From assembly GCA_025963465.1 (NCBI GenBank), contig JAOQAP010000139.1, forward strand, positions 1-33,625: DNA of 33,625 nt, in the 5' to 3' direction. Within the stretch, counting starts at the first letter, position 1. Each line of letters starts with the position of its first letter. Under the pieces are notes generated by a model. The model ran no database searches. It was not told where the DNA came from and saw only the letters and a program-made list of their open reading frames with translations. Source of the DNA: Flavipsychrobacter sp. (lineage in GTDB: Bacteria > Bacteroidota > Bacteroidia > Chitinophagales > Chitinophagaceae). Both the position numbers and the translations under genes were made by a program. Shown here in pieces: positions 1 through 6,675 of the stretch.

Positions 1-1
1 C

Positions 2-346
2 CAGATCGTCATCAATAGAATGAACATAACTGACTCCATAAAAATAGCTATTAATGGGCTAGAGGCGTTAAAGTTTCTAAGAGACGAAAACGAGGTTACG
101 CCCGAATTGATCTTTCTGGACATTAACATGCCGAAAATGAACGGATGGGAATTCCTTGAAGAGTATAAGCATTTAGACAAACAGCAAAAGGCAAGAATCA
201 CGATACTGATGCTGACGACCTCGGCCAACCCGGCTGACATTAAAAAAGCACAGGAAATAGAAGATGTCACCGGCTATAAGACCAAACCACTGTCTGTTGA
301 AATGCTTACCGAAATATTTGAAAAGTATTTTCCGGAATATCTCTAA
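2..346 (+). CDS. CheY-like single-domain response regulator, 5' end outside window
   Basis: This is a receiver domain protein that would accept a phosphate from a histidine kinase and signal through protein contacts, since no output domain follows. The frame is open to the left edge (it reads QIVINR before the first Met at base 20), so the true start lies outside the window and the Met at 20 is internal. The phosphoacceptor Asp sits in FLDINMPKMNG (codon at 119), the conserved Thr in LMLTTSAN, and the Lys in YKTKPL, so the visible active site is complete; only the N-terminal acidic pair is missing. It ends with YFPEYL just after the last helix. A minus-strand histidine kinase converges on it and may be its partner, but that is inference from proximity. 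Confidence 0.9.
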   Translation, partial: QIVINRMNITDSIKIAINGLEALKFLRDENEVTPELIFLDINMPKMNGWEFLEEYKHLDKQQKARITILMLTTSANPADIKKAQEIEDVTGYKTKPLSVEMLTEIFEKYFPEYL

Positions 347-522
347 AAAATTGAATTAGCAGGGATTTACTACTAAAGGAATTCTTATTACTAAAATGGC
401 GTAATCACTTTTTGTGAAATAGTATCATTAAAATGTTTTTTCATGGCTATAGATTTTACCTTTAATTTAATAATGGGCTAACCGTTCTTTTATGTCTAAG
501 CGTGTTGAATAATGAATTCTTT

Positions 523-1323
523 CTAAAAGGTTACAATAAATTCACTACCCTCGCCGACTTTGCTTTGGACATCTATATTTCCACCTAAAGATTCGATTTG
601 TGTCTTAGTGATATAAAGCCCTATTCCTTTACTTTCATATCCCGAGTGAAACACCTGATTTAATTTAAATAACCTTGAACTGTATTTTTCCAAATTAATA
701 CCCAGGCCGTTATCCTTTACAGACAATACCTGTTTTGAATTCAGCATGTAAGTAGAAATAGTTATTACTAAAGGGCGATCATCTTTGGAAAATTTAAGTG
801 AATTATTTATTAAATTGTACAAGATACTTTCCATGTAGTGTGCGGGATAAAGTATAGTTTCAATTTCTAAATCAAAGTTGATTATGGCGTTTTTTTGGTG
901 AATGAAGCCATGAAGCTGGTGTGTAATCTTTTGGACAATAGTAACAATACCGCAGGCATTATATTGTATGCTGGTGTTCAGCTGAATATCTGTTACCTTC
1001 ATCAATGTATTTAATGTGTTCAATAGAGATGAACTACCTTCATGTATAAATTGTATAGCTTCATCAGCAGTGAACACATCATGGATATCGTCGCTTAAAG
1101 TAGATTCCTTATTTGCCTTTTTTTGTAAAACCTCTGCAAGCATTTTTATATTACCCCCAGCACCACGTAGATTATGCGCAATCATATGTATTGTTCCTTC
1201 AAGTTCTTTGATTTTGTTATTAAGATTCGATTCTAAAGCTGCCGTCTCTACATTCATCATTTCTACACTTCCCATTTTATATGTTTTCCTTTCTACCTTA
1301 AAAGAGTATGCCATAATTTTCAT
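523..1323 (-). CDS. Soluble sensor-less histidine kinase
   Basis: A 266-residue two-component histidine kinase. The dimerisation helix carries the H-box AHNLRGAGGN, with His50 the likely phosphoacceptor. The ATPase domain follows: N-box LYNLINNSLKFS near residue 170, G1 box DNGLGI near 209, F-box region LFKLNQVF, and G2 box KGIGLYI, ending with the usual GEGSEFIVTF strand. There is no PAS, membrane or periplasmic region, so the input must come from a partner protein or the short N-terminal coiled stretch. It starts at an ATG (1321-1323); Met4 or Met17 are possible alternatives. It converges with the CheY-like gene. Base composition is AT-rich like the adjoining mobile region, so it may be part of the accessory island. 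Confidence 0.9.
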   Translation of the reverse strand: MKIMAYSFKVERKTYKMGSVEMMNVETAALESNLNNKIKELEGTIHMIAHNLRGAGGNIKMLAEVLQKKANKESTLSDDIHDVFTADEAIQFIHEGSSSLLNTLNTLMKVTDIQLNTSIQYNACGIVTIVQKITHQLHGFIHQKNAIINFDLEIETILYPAHYMESILYNLINNSLKFSKDDRPLVITISTYMLNSKQVLSVKDNGLGINLEKYSSRLFKLNQVFHSGYESKGIGLYITKTQIESLGGNIDVQSKVGEGSEFIVTF

Positions 1324-1329
1324 TTTTAA

Positions 1330-1351
1330 TTAATACTTTACTATGTATTAA
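1330..1351. repeat. AT-rich inverted repeat upstream of the histidine kinase
   Basis: TTAATAC (1330-1336) and GTATTAA (1345-1351) form perfect 7-base arms around an 8-base centre, seven bases upstream of the kinase start codon. It could be an operator or simply AT-rich chance symmetry. No regulator gene is visible nearby. Confidence 0.35.
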
Positions 1352-1485
1352 AGTCAAATTGTTATATAATATGTGGAGTTACAATATTTAATTCCAGATG
1401 ATATACACTGTGCATGCATTGGTTGATAACAAAAAAAATTACTAATATATATGATACCGAAAAAGTAGGTTTTTTCTATTCAACA

Positions 1486-1600
1486 CTAGATCAATATTAT
1501 TCCCCAATAGGTTGACTAGTTCCTATGCAGTTTTGAAACCAAAAGATTCAATTCGGTGCAAGATGGACTATAAGTGAAACACTGTCAAGTGACGGTTGCT
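1486..1600 (-). pseudogene. Decayed second copy of rolling-circle Rep C-terminus
   Basis: On the minus strand this stretch reads ELVNLLGNNID, matching ELVNLLENNIDKSLD at the end of the larger Rep pseudogene 1.2 kb away. The DNA match extends upstream with gaps (shared ACCGAA, TTTCAC and TCACT blocks), but stop codons interrupt the frame, for example just before ELVNLL. It is therefore an older, more degraded relic of the same kind of replication gene, in the same orientation. Its upstream boundary is approximate. Confidence 0.6.
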
Positions 1601-1663
1601 TGTATTTTAAAGGGCTAAATTAAATCGGAGTGGCTCCTTTATGTATACTCAAAAGAAAGAGGT

Positions 1664-1860
1664 TTAGAGCAACAGCTTTTTAAATTCCTCAATTAACCTG
1701 CATTTTTGCTGAGAGATCAATATAATTTCTCTTTTCAATTTAAATAATTCAGAAATATCGGATGGGGGCGCATTAGCAATTTATTTACCAAGGTCTTGTA
1801 TCACTCTTTTCCTTTACCAGTAATTTTGCTATGAAGGGCTTTTATTTGGTCGTTGATCAT
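1664..1860 (-). pseudogene. Frameshifted small ORF of unknown family
   Basis: From ATG at 1860 the minus strand reads MINDQIKALHSKITGKGKE and stops; the neighbouring frame then continues with VIQDLGK, a stop, and a helix-rich run that includes APPSDISELFKLKRE and ends in EEFKKLLL before a stop at 1664. The two parts look like one charged helical protein of about 65 residues broken by a frameshift and a nonsense codon. I do not recognise the family. Its place directly upstream of the Rep relic suggests a small plasmid-borne gene, which is inference. Confidence 0.4.
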
Positions 1861-1980
1861 ACATTTCACATTTTGTAGAATCGGAAAATAGTAATAGTTA
1901 TTTACGTCTGTTTGGTCGACTGTGCGATTAATATTAGGTTAGTAGTTGACAATTCTTTCCAGTAATTAGTAAACTAATTT

Positions 1981-2274
1981 TTATGATAGTTGGCCTATGT
2001 GCTCAACATTTGTAGATATTTCAGCAATGTACCGATGGTATAAAACTTGCCCCAATTTAAACTCTAGTTCCATTATTTCGGGAGGAATAATGTTATTGTA
2101 ATTATGAATAATAAAATTGTGCTCATAAATATCTAACGCTAAGTTTATCTCATAAACATTTTCCAATGCTTCAACGTACAAAATATATTCGCTTACTGGA
2201 TTTTGATTTGCTGGAATAGCGTTGCATTTATATGACAACCCATCCAAAGAGACGTTAAACTGTATGTTTTCCAT
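1981..2274 (-). CDS. Unknown 97-residue protein
   Basis: I do not recognise this protein. From the ATG at 2274 it reads MENIQFNVSLDGL and is acidic, with no signal peptide, membrane segment or zinc motif; the second half looks alpha-helical (PPEIMELEFKLGQVLYHRY). The frame can be extended to a TTG at 2292, but the ATG is preferred. It follows the GlsB-type gene on the same strand by about 40 bases and could share its transcript. The AT-rich composition matches the rest of the island between the two Rep relics, so it may be cargo of an integrated element. Real coding status is likely from length and codon pattern but not certain. Confidence 0.55.
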   Translation of the reverse strand: MENIQFNVSLDGLSYKCNAIPANQNPVSEYILYVEALENVYEINLALDIYEHNFIIHNYNNIIPPEIMELEFKLGQVLYHRYIAEISTNVEHIGQLS

Positions 2275-2312
2275 TTTTACAATAAGTTTCAAACTAAATA
2301 CAATCTGATTAG

Positions 2313-2585
2313 TTAATGAGGGTAGTTGCGATACCCAAACAATCTTCTGCCCAACTCTATTAAAACAGTAAGAATTGTTGCTCCTGCTGTTGCCGTAATA
2401 GTCTTATTGATCCAGATGTTGTCTGTGATATTCAGACTAGTTCCAAATAATTTATACCCAATATAACCTCCAATAATTCCGATTAGAATATCAAGGAAAA
2501 GGCTCCCGCTATCTGAGTTCACAATTGCCGCTGCAATCCATCCTGCTATTGCGCCGATTAAACAAATAATAAGTATCTCTTTCAT
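2313..2585 (-). CDS. GlsB/YeaQ/YmgE family stress-response membrane protein
   Basis: A 90-residue, strongly hydrophobic protein of the transglycosylase-associated (YeaQ/YmgE) family. It has the expected layout: helix one (EILIICLIGAIAGWIAAAIV) with the family's G-x-x-x-G-W pattern, a short polar loop, helix two rich in Gly (LDILIGIIGGYIGYKLFG), and a third helix ending in GRRLFGY. Family members are small inner-membrane proteins linked to stress responses; their molecular role is not established. It lies between two Rep relics, upstream of an unknown small gene, and has its own plausible promoter. It may be passenger DNA of the mobile element or an old resident isolated by insertions. Confidence 0.85.
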   Translation of the reverse strand: MKEILIICLIGAIAGWIAAAIVNSDSGSLFLDILIGIIGGYIGYKLFGTSLNITDNIWINKTITATAGATILTVLIELGRRLFGYRNYPH

Positions 2586-2605
2586 AAACTGTATTTTTAG
2601 ATGGT

Positions 2606-2633
2606 GAAATATAATTTATCTACTGGTATCAAA
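2606..2633 (-). promoter_or_regulatory. Possible promoter of the GlsB-type gene
   Basis: On the minus strand, TTTG (2630-2633) is followed 16 bases later by TATATTTC (2606-2613), one base off the Bacteroidota -7 consensus TAnnTTTG. The spacer is shorter than the usual 19-20 bases. The gene starts 20 bases downstream. Confidence 0.35.
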
Positions 2634-2674
2634 TAAACATTGTGCCATGGTAGGATGAAGATGCTAAACCCAAA

Positions 2675-3694
2675 CTAGTCCAAACTTTTATCAATATTAT
2701 TTTCCAACAGGTTGACTAATTCCTTTGAAGGGGTATAGCCGGAAAGGACTAATTCATTTTCGGTATTCAACCAATCAAAATATTTAGGGTGAAATACCCA
2801 TTCATAGTGATTTGTTACAACCCTTGCGCCTTTATATACCTTTACTGTCTTAGGCTGGTCGAAACCAACCTTTCAAAGATTCGCAGGCCCTTCATGGCTT
2901 CAAAAATATTATACAATGCTGCTCATGTATAAGGCTGTTATCTCGGTTTTTTGAACGGTTCTTAATATCCGGTTCGGTAAATATTTTGCTGCCATATTTG
3001 ATTATTTCAACCAAGCTACTTTCTAAGTCCTTTACTGGCCTTATATCCTGACATTTGCGGATAGCCCAATTATTTTTCCATTTTGCCAGCCATTCCTGTA
3101 TAATTATTTCACCCATTTCTTTTGTCGCTACAATTATATGTAGGTGTGGGTTGTATGTATGTGCAGTGTGGTTGTAATTGCTCTCCAGCGACTTTATACC
3201 CATTAGTTTTACGCCTGTACCCCTTTGCGCTCTTTTCCTATATCGGGAGGTTATACACCTAAAACCTTCTATCATTTTTGAAATACCCGCCTTAACATAT
3301 TGGCCTTAACTGATTTTACAGTAAGCGTAACGAAATAGGGTGCTTCCCATTGTTTAATTGTTGGCAAGTACCTGTTGATTATATCTGCTTTGCGAATACT
3401 GCAACATAAAGTGCAATTCCGGTTCTTACAATACTTACCGTAAAACCTGCCGTCAATGGTTATTAGTTTGTTTTGGCAGTGGTAAGTATTCCAAAGGGAT
3501 TTTTGCTTTTCGGTATCTTCTTTCTTTACGGCAATGTCAATAAGGCTTAATGCCATTGTTTGGGTAATCAATTTTCTTTTAGCTCTACTTTTTAATACTT
3601 TATCATTACCTAACTCCGAACCGTTCCCAGTAATGATTGCAGCATTATCCCCTACATAGTCTGTCCCGCTTTGTGCTAATGTATAAAGCCACAT
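2675..3694 (-). pseudogene. Rolling-circle plasmid replication protein (Rep_1 type), frameshifted
   Basis: Three reading frames read in series give one Rep of about 340 residues. Frame one (3694-3272) has the Cys cluster YCKNRNCTLCC and the strand APYFVTLTV. Frame two (3275-2892) has the HUH metal motif YNPHLHIIVA and the catalytic tyrosine motif EIIKYGSK. A short third piece (ALYNIFEAMKGLRIFER, about 2870-2925) and a last piece from GFDQPKTVKVYKG to NNIDKSLD (stop 2675-2677) complete the C-terminus. The first break is at a run of five A bases near 3270, where one missing A explains the shift; two more shifts lie near 2925 and 2865. The family nicks plasmid DNA to start rolling-circle replication. 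Three shifts make a pseudogene far more likely than programmed frameshifting. It sits 64 bases beyond the 3' end of mnmE. Confidence 0.85.
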
Positions 3695-3758
3695 TAACAG
3701 GGCTTTTGCATTCTATTCTATAAATTTATTAATTTATTAATTCTTTACTTTGTAGTGG

Positions 3759-5183
3759 TTACTTTCCGATACAAAACTTAGAAAAGATATAATCCAGTTT
3801 GTCTTCAGTGGTCACTTCTCCGGTTATCTCACCCAGGTAGTGCAGGCAGGTGCGTATATCCAGGGATATAAGGTCGCCGGGTATGTTATTGTCCAGTCCT
3901 GCTTTTATAGCGGTTAGTGAGGTCATTACCTGCTGCAGTGCGCCGTAGTGACGTGCATTTGTAATAATAGTACCTTCCTGGTTTATCCTGCCCTCTGCTA
4001 CCAGCGCAAACAGCGCACTTTTCAGCTCATGTATATTCTCTTTGTTCTTTGCAGATATGTATATCGTATCACCATCTGCAAAAGCAGCTTCATCAGTCTT
4101 ACTGTCTGCATGCGGTAATTTGGAATTTGGGATTTGGGATTTGGGATTTGGAATTTCGAATCTGGAATTTGGCGTCTGTGCTATATCAGCCTTATTACCT
4201 ACATGCAGTATTTTGGAATTTGTATTTTGTATTTTGGAATTTGGAGTGAGGTCTGTCAGATCAAACAAGTGTATCACGATATCTGCCTTGCTCATGGCAT
4301 CCATGCTGCGCTCCATGCCTTTCAGTTCTATGGTGTCCAGGCTGTGCTCACGTATACCTGCCGTATCTATCAGGCGGAACAGGATACCGTTTATGTTCAG
4401 TGTTTCTTCTATGGTGTCACGGGTGGTGCCCGCTATCTCGCTTACTATGGCGCGCTCTTCATTCAGCAACGCATTCAGCAGCGTACTTTTACCTGCATTG
4501 GGCTTGCCTATAATAGCCACGCTCACCCCGTTCTTTATCACATTGCCCAGCTTAAAGGATTGCAGCAATGCATCTGTAGCATTTGTGAGCTGTGCTATAA
4601 GCGCATAAAATTGTGTCCTGTCGGCAAACTCTACATCTTCCTCGCTAAAGTCTAGCTCCAGTTCAATAAGTGCGCTGAATTTGATGAGCTGTTCACGCAT
4701 ATCTTTCAGGTCTTCGCTGAATCCACCACGCAGGTTATGTATAGCCGCTTTATGTGCAGAACTGCTCTGGCTCGCGATCAGGTCAGCAACGGCTTCTGCC
4801 TGCGTCAGGTCTAGCTTGCCGTTGAGGAATGCTCGTAACGTAAATTCTCCCGGTTTTGCCATTCTTGCGCCATGTTCCATGCACAGGTTCATCACCTGTT
4901 TCAGCACATAGCCAGACCCGTGACAGCTGATCTCTATAATGTCTTCTCCTGTGTAACTTTTAGGCCCTTTATAGATGCTGGCCACTACCTCGTCTACCAC
5001 CTTTGCGCCATCCATTATTTTCCCGAAGTGCAGTGTATGCGTCGCCTGTTTGGTTAGGTCTTTACCCGAAAAAAGCTGGTTCACTATACTTATTGCTTCG
5101 CTGCCGCTCAGGCGTATCATGCCTATGGCACCTTCACCGGGTGGAGTTGCTATTGCCGCTATGGTATCAGTCAGGTTGGTCAT
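3759..5183 (-). CDS. mnmE: tRNA modification GTPase MnmE with duplicated G4 segment
   Basis: MnmE works with MnmG to add the carboxymethylaminomethyl group to uridine 34 of certain tRNAs. The N-terminal folate-binding domain (1-120) is followed by helices and the GTPase domain: G1 GKPNAGKS (226-233), G2 GTTRDT (252-257), G3 DTAG (273-276), G4 NKAD (330-333). The C-terminal catalytic FCIGK is intact (Cys471). Residues about 313-365 are unusual: Asn/Pro/Ser/Lys-rich stretches encoded by TTGGAATTTGGG-type repeats surround G4, and HVGNKADIA (327-335) has a degenerate second copy HADSKTDEA (358-366), exactly 31 codons later. This makes the protein (474 residues) longer than the usual 450-460. The start ATG lies 7 bases from a TATTTTTG box. 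The gene's 3' end borders the Rep pseudogene. Confidence 0.97.
   Translation of the reverse strand: MTNLTDTIAAIATPPGEGAIGMIRLSGSEAISIVNQLFSGKDLTKQATHTLHFGKIMDGAKVVDEVVASIYKGPKSYTGEDIIEISCHGSGYVLKQVMNLCMEHGARMAKPGEFTLRAFLNGKLDLTQAEAVADLIASQSSSAHKAAIHNLRGGFSEDLKDMREQLIKFSALIELELDFSEEDVEFADRTQFYALIAQLTNATDALLQSFKLGNVIKNGVSVAIIGKPNAGKSTLLNALLNEERAIVSEIAGTTRDTIEETLNINGILFRLIDTAGIREHSLDTIELKGMERSMDAMSKADIVIHLFDLTDLTPNSKIQNTNSKILHVGNKADIAQTPNSRFEIPNPKSQIPNSKLPHADSKTDEAAFADGDTIYISAKNKENIHELKSALFALVAEGRINQEGTIITNARHYGALQQVMTSLTAIKAGLDNNIPGDLISLDIRTCLHYLGEITGEVTTEDKLDYIFSKFCIGK
4116..4172. repeat. TTGGAATTTGGG-type repeat inside mnmE, copy A
   Basis: A run of near-identical 7-8 base units (TTGGAATTTGGGATTTGGGA and variants) lies in frame within mnmE and encodes the Asn/Pro/Ser/Lys-rich stretch after the G4 motif on the minus strand. 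The same kind of repeat recurs at 4209-4246 and in the non-coding stretch at 33078-33111, so it is an interspersed repeat rather than a local slippage product only. Confidence 0.85.
4209..4246. repeat. TTGGAATTTG-type repeat inside mnmE, copy B
   Basis: Second in-frame tract (TTTTGGAATTTGTATTTTG and onward), encoding the SKIQNTNSK stretch before G4. Together with copy A it brackets the G4-coding segment. The flank just before it (ATATCAGCC...CATGCAGTA) matches the flank of copy A at an offset of exactly 93 bases. Confidence 0.85.
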
Positions 5184-5190
5184 CAGGCAA

Positions 5191-5198
5191 CAAAAATA
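5191..5198 (-). promoter_or_regulatory. -7 box of mnmE
   Basis: TATTTTTG on the minus strand fits the Bacteroidota -7 consensus TAnnTTTG exactly. Only 7 bases separate it from the mnmE ATG, so the mRNA would have almost no leader. No clear -33 TTG is seen at the usual distance. Confidence 0.5.
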
Positions 5199-5262
5199 AC
5201 CTCAATGTATGACGTAACCATGAATCTTATTAATTTTAGCGTAAACAATGATATAAGGCTAT

Positions 5263-5715
5263 ATGAGGGTCATTATTCAACGGGTTTCCACAGCAAGTGT
5301 CACCATTCATGGCAATGAAACAGCAGCTATAGGCATAGGATTCATGATACTACTGGGTATTGAAACGGAAGATACCAGGGAAGATGCTGAATGGCTATGC
5401 GGCAAAATAGCGCAGCTGCGTGTATTCGCAGATGAGCAGGGACTGATGAATAAAGATATAAAAGAGATAAACGGCGATATACTGGTGGTAAGCCAGTTTA
5501 CCTTGCATGCCTCATATAAAAAAGGCAATCGCCCCTCATTTATCAAAGCAGCCCGCCCGGAGCAGGCAATACCATTGTACGAATACTTCAATACCGAACT
5601 ATCAGCAAAGCTTGGCCGCCCGGTTGCCACAGGCACTTTTGGTGCAGATATGAAAGTGATGCTGGTGAATGATGGCCCGGTGACCATTATAATGGATAGC
5701 AGGAATAAGGAGTAA
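5263..5715 (+). CDS. dtd: D-aminoacyl-tRNA deacylase
   Basis: Dtd hydrolyses D-amino acids (and glycine) mischarged onto tRNA, a proofreading step in the cytoplasm. The 150-residue length is standard. The two active-site signatures are present: SQFTLHA (77-83) and the Gly-Pro motif in NDGPVT (136-141), which form the chiral-rejecting pocket at the dimer interface. It starts at ATG 5263, divergent from mnmE with 79 bases between the two start codons. Downstream, a GC-rich hairpin plus a T-rich stretch probably ends the transcript before tadA. Confidence 0.97.
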   Translation: MRVIIQRVSTASVTIHGNETAAIGIGFMILLGIETEDTREDAEWLCGKIAQLRVFADEQGLMNKDIKEINGDILVVSQFTLHASYKKGNRPSFIKAARPEQAIPLYEYFNTELSAKLGRPVATGTFGADMKVMLVNDGPVTIIMDSRNKE

Positions 5716-5717
5716 AA

Positions 5718-5750
5718 CCCCTCCGCCCCTGAAGGGGGACTTCTCTTTTT
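5718..5750 (+). repeat. CCCCTCCGCCCCTGAAGGGGGACTT palindromic repeat, possible terminator
   Basis: Directly after dtd lies a GC-rich element in which CCCCT and AGGGGG can pair, followed by CTTCTCTTTTT. In form it resembles intergenic palindromic repeats of this group of bacteria, and it could also act as the dtd terminator. Related wording occurs in the tadA 5' end (GGGAGGGGCTGGGGGTG). Confidence 0.5.
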
Positions 5751-5817
5751 ATCTTATAATTCATATTGGAAGCCTCTTTATTTTACCTTAATTTTATTTA
5801 ATAAATTCAGATCGATT

Positions 5818-6321
5818 TTGGAAACAGATAATGAAGAGAAAGCCCCGGAACAAGGTCCCGCTATTTCTGCGGGAGGGGCTGGGGGTGCTGATACACATTT
5901 TATTAAAGAAGCACTGAAACAGGCTAAGATAGCCTACGAAGCAGGGGAGGTGCCGGTGGGTGCTGTGGTGGTGTGGGACAATAAGATCATCTCCCGTGGC
6001 CACAACCAGGTAGAACAACTGAATGACAGCACTGCCCATGCCGAAATGATAGCGCTCACCTCTGCGTTCAGCCAGCTGGGTAGTAAATACCTGCCTGAGG
6101 CTACATTATACGTTACTGTTGAGCCCTGTCTTATGTGCGCTGGCGCTATCTACTGGTCTAAACTGAAACGTATAGTATATGGCGCAGAAGATATAAAGAA
6201 CGGCTACAGAAAAACAACAGGCACAAACTGGCCATTCCACCCCAAGGCAGAACTGGCAACAGGTGTTATGGCCGATGAATGCGCGCAACTAATGAAAGAC
6301 TTTTTTCTGGCCAGAAGATAA
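5818..6321 (+). CDS. tadA: tRNA-specific adenosine deaminase (TadA-type)
   Basis: A zinc-dependent cytidine/deoxycytidylate deaminase-fold enzyme that converts adenosine 34 to inosine in tRNA-Arg. The catalytic motif HAE (74-76) and the zinc ligands in PCLMC (103-107) are intact, followed by the typical AGAIYWSKLKRIVYGAED. No ATG exists between the dtd stop and the conserved core, so translation must begin at TTG 5818 or another weak codon. Residues about 8-25 (KAPEQGP...GGAGGAD) are low-complexity and encoded by a palindromic repeat, so the annotated N-terminus is unusual. The gene is followed after 7 bases by a Rieske protein gene, probably in one transcript. A guanine deaminase of the same fold is a less likely alternative. 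Confidence 0.88.
   Translation: METDNEEKAPEQGPAISAGGAGGADTHFIKEALKQAKIAYEAGEVPVGAVVVWDNKIISRGHNQVEQLNDSTAHAEMIALTSAFSQLGSKYLPEATLYVTVEPCLMCAGAIYWSKLKRIVYGAEDIKNGYRKTTGTNWPFHPKAELATGVMADECAQLMKDFFLARR
5841..5887. repeat. Palindromic GC-rich repeat in the tadA 5' end
   Basis: CCCGC (5857-5861) and GCGGG (5869-5873) pair around TATTTCT, followed by GAGGGGCTGGGGGTG. It reads like the intergenic palindromic repeats seen near 5718, but here lies inside the reading frame and supplies the first part of TadA. Confidence 0.55.
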
Positions 6322-6328
6322 ATACTAA

Positions 6329-6646
6329 ATGGACCTTTACAACTGGCATAAAATAGATACTACAGCTCTTATAGAGCATAAGCTTACCGAAATGCTGGTG
6401 GCTGGCAAGCGTATTGGTGTGCTTAGAAGAAATGATGCTGTTTACGCTTTCACCGCTGCATGCCCTCACCAGGGCGCGCCGCTGTGCGATGGCTGGCTTG
6501 ACGGGCAGGGGCGAATAGTTTGTCCCATGCACAAATTTCGCTTCGACCCGCAGACCGGTCGCAATACTACCGGTGAAGGGTACAAGTTATTTACTTACCC
6601 TATAGAAATAAGAGATAATGAAGTGTACGTAGGATTCTTGCCGTAA
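6329..6646 (+). CDS. Rieske [2Fe-2S] ferredoxin
   Basis: A 105-residue soluble Rieske protein, probably an electron carrier or NirD-like small ferredoxin. The cluster ligands are complete: CPH (Cys45, His47) in AACPHQGAPLCDG and CPMH (Cys65, His68) in IVCPMHKFRFDPQTG. There is no membrane anchor or signal peptide. The gene begins 7 bases after tadA and precedes the LD-carboxypeptidase by 29 bases; the neighbours give no clue to its redox partner. Confidence 0.92.
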   Translation: MDLYNWHKIDTTALIEHKLTEMLVAGKRIGVLRRNDAVYAFTAACPHQGAPLCDGWLDGQGRIVCPMHKFRFDPQTGRNTTGEGYKLFTYPIEIRDNEVYVGFLP

Positions 6647-6675
6647 CTTTATTGTGTCATTTTAATTAAGCATTT

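Larger units (their letters stand above)
1324..1980. other. 657-base region without an intact gene; decayed mobile DNA
   Basis: Between the kinase and the next small gene there is no intact reading frame of note. The stretch contains an AT-rich inverted repeat by the kinase start, a decayed copy of a Rep 3' end (about 1486-1600, minus strand) and a broken small ORF (1664-1860, minus strand), annotated separately. The bases from about 1352 to 1485 and 1861 to 1980 show nothing I can assign. Confidence 0.7.

Noticed and set aside
1440-1470. Attachment-site copy of the mnmE 3' end (GATACCGAAAAAGTAGG)
   Set aside because: Only a few scattered bases match the mnmE end; not a convincing direct repeat.
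2892-3694. Two separate intact genes in the Rep region
   Set aside because: Motifs of one Rep protein are split across frames in the right order, with the C-terminus in yet another frame; this is one broken gene.
4116-4246. CRISPR array in the mnmE repeat tracts
   Set aside because: Units are 7-8 bases, variable, without spacers of regular length, and no cas genes are present.
4042-4655. Long plus-strand open frames across the mnmE G domain
   Set aside because: They are antisense to mnmE, whose motifs and catalytic residues are intact; the openness comes from the simple repeats and codon bias.
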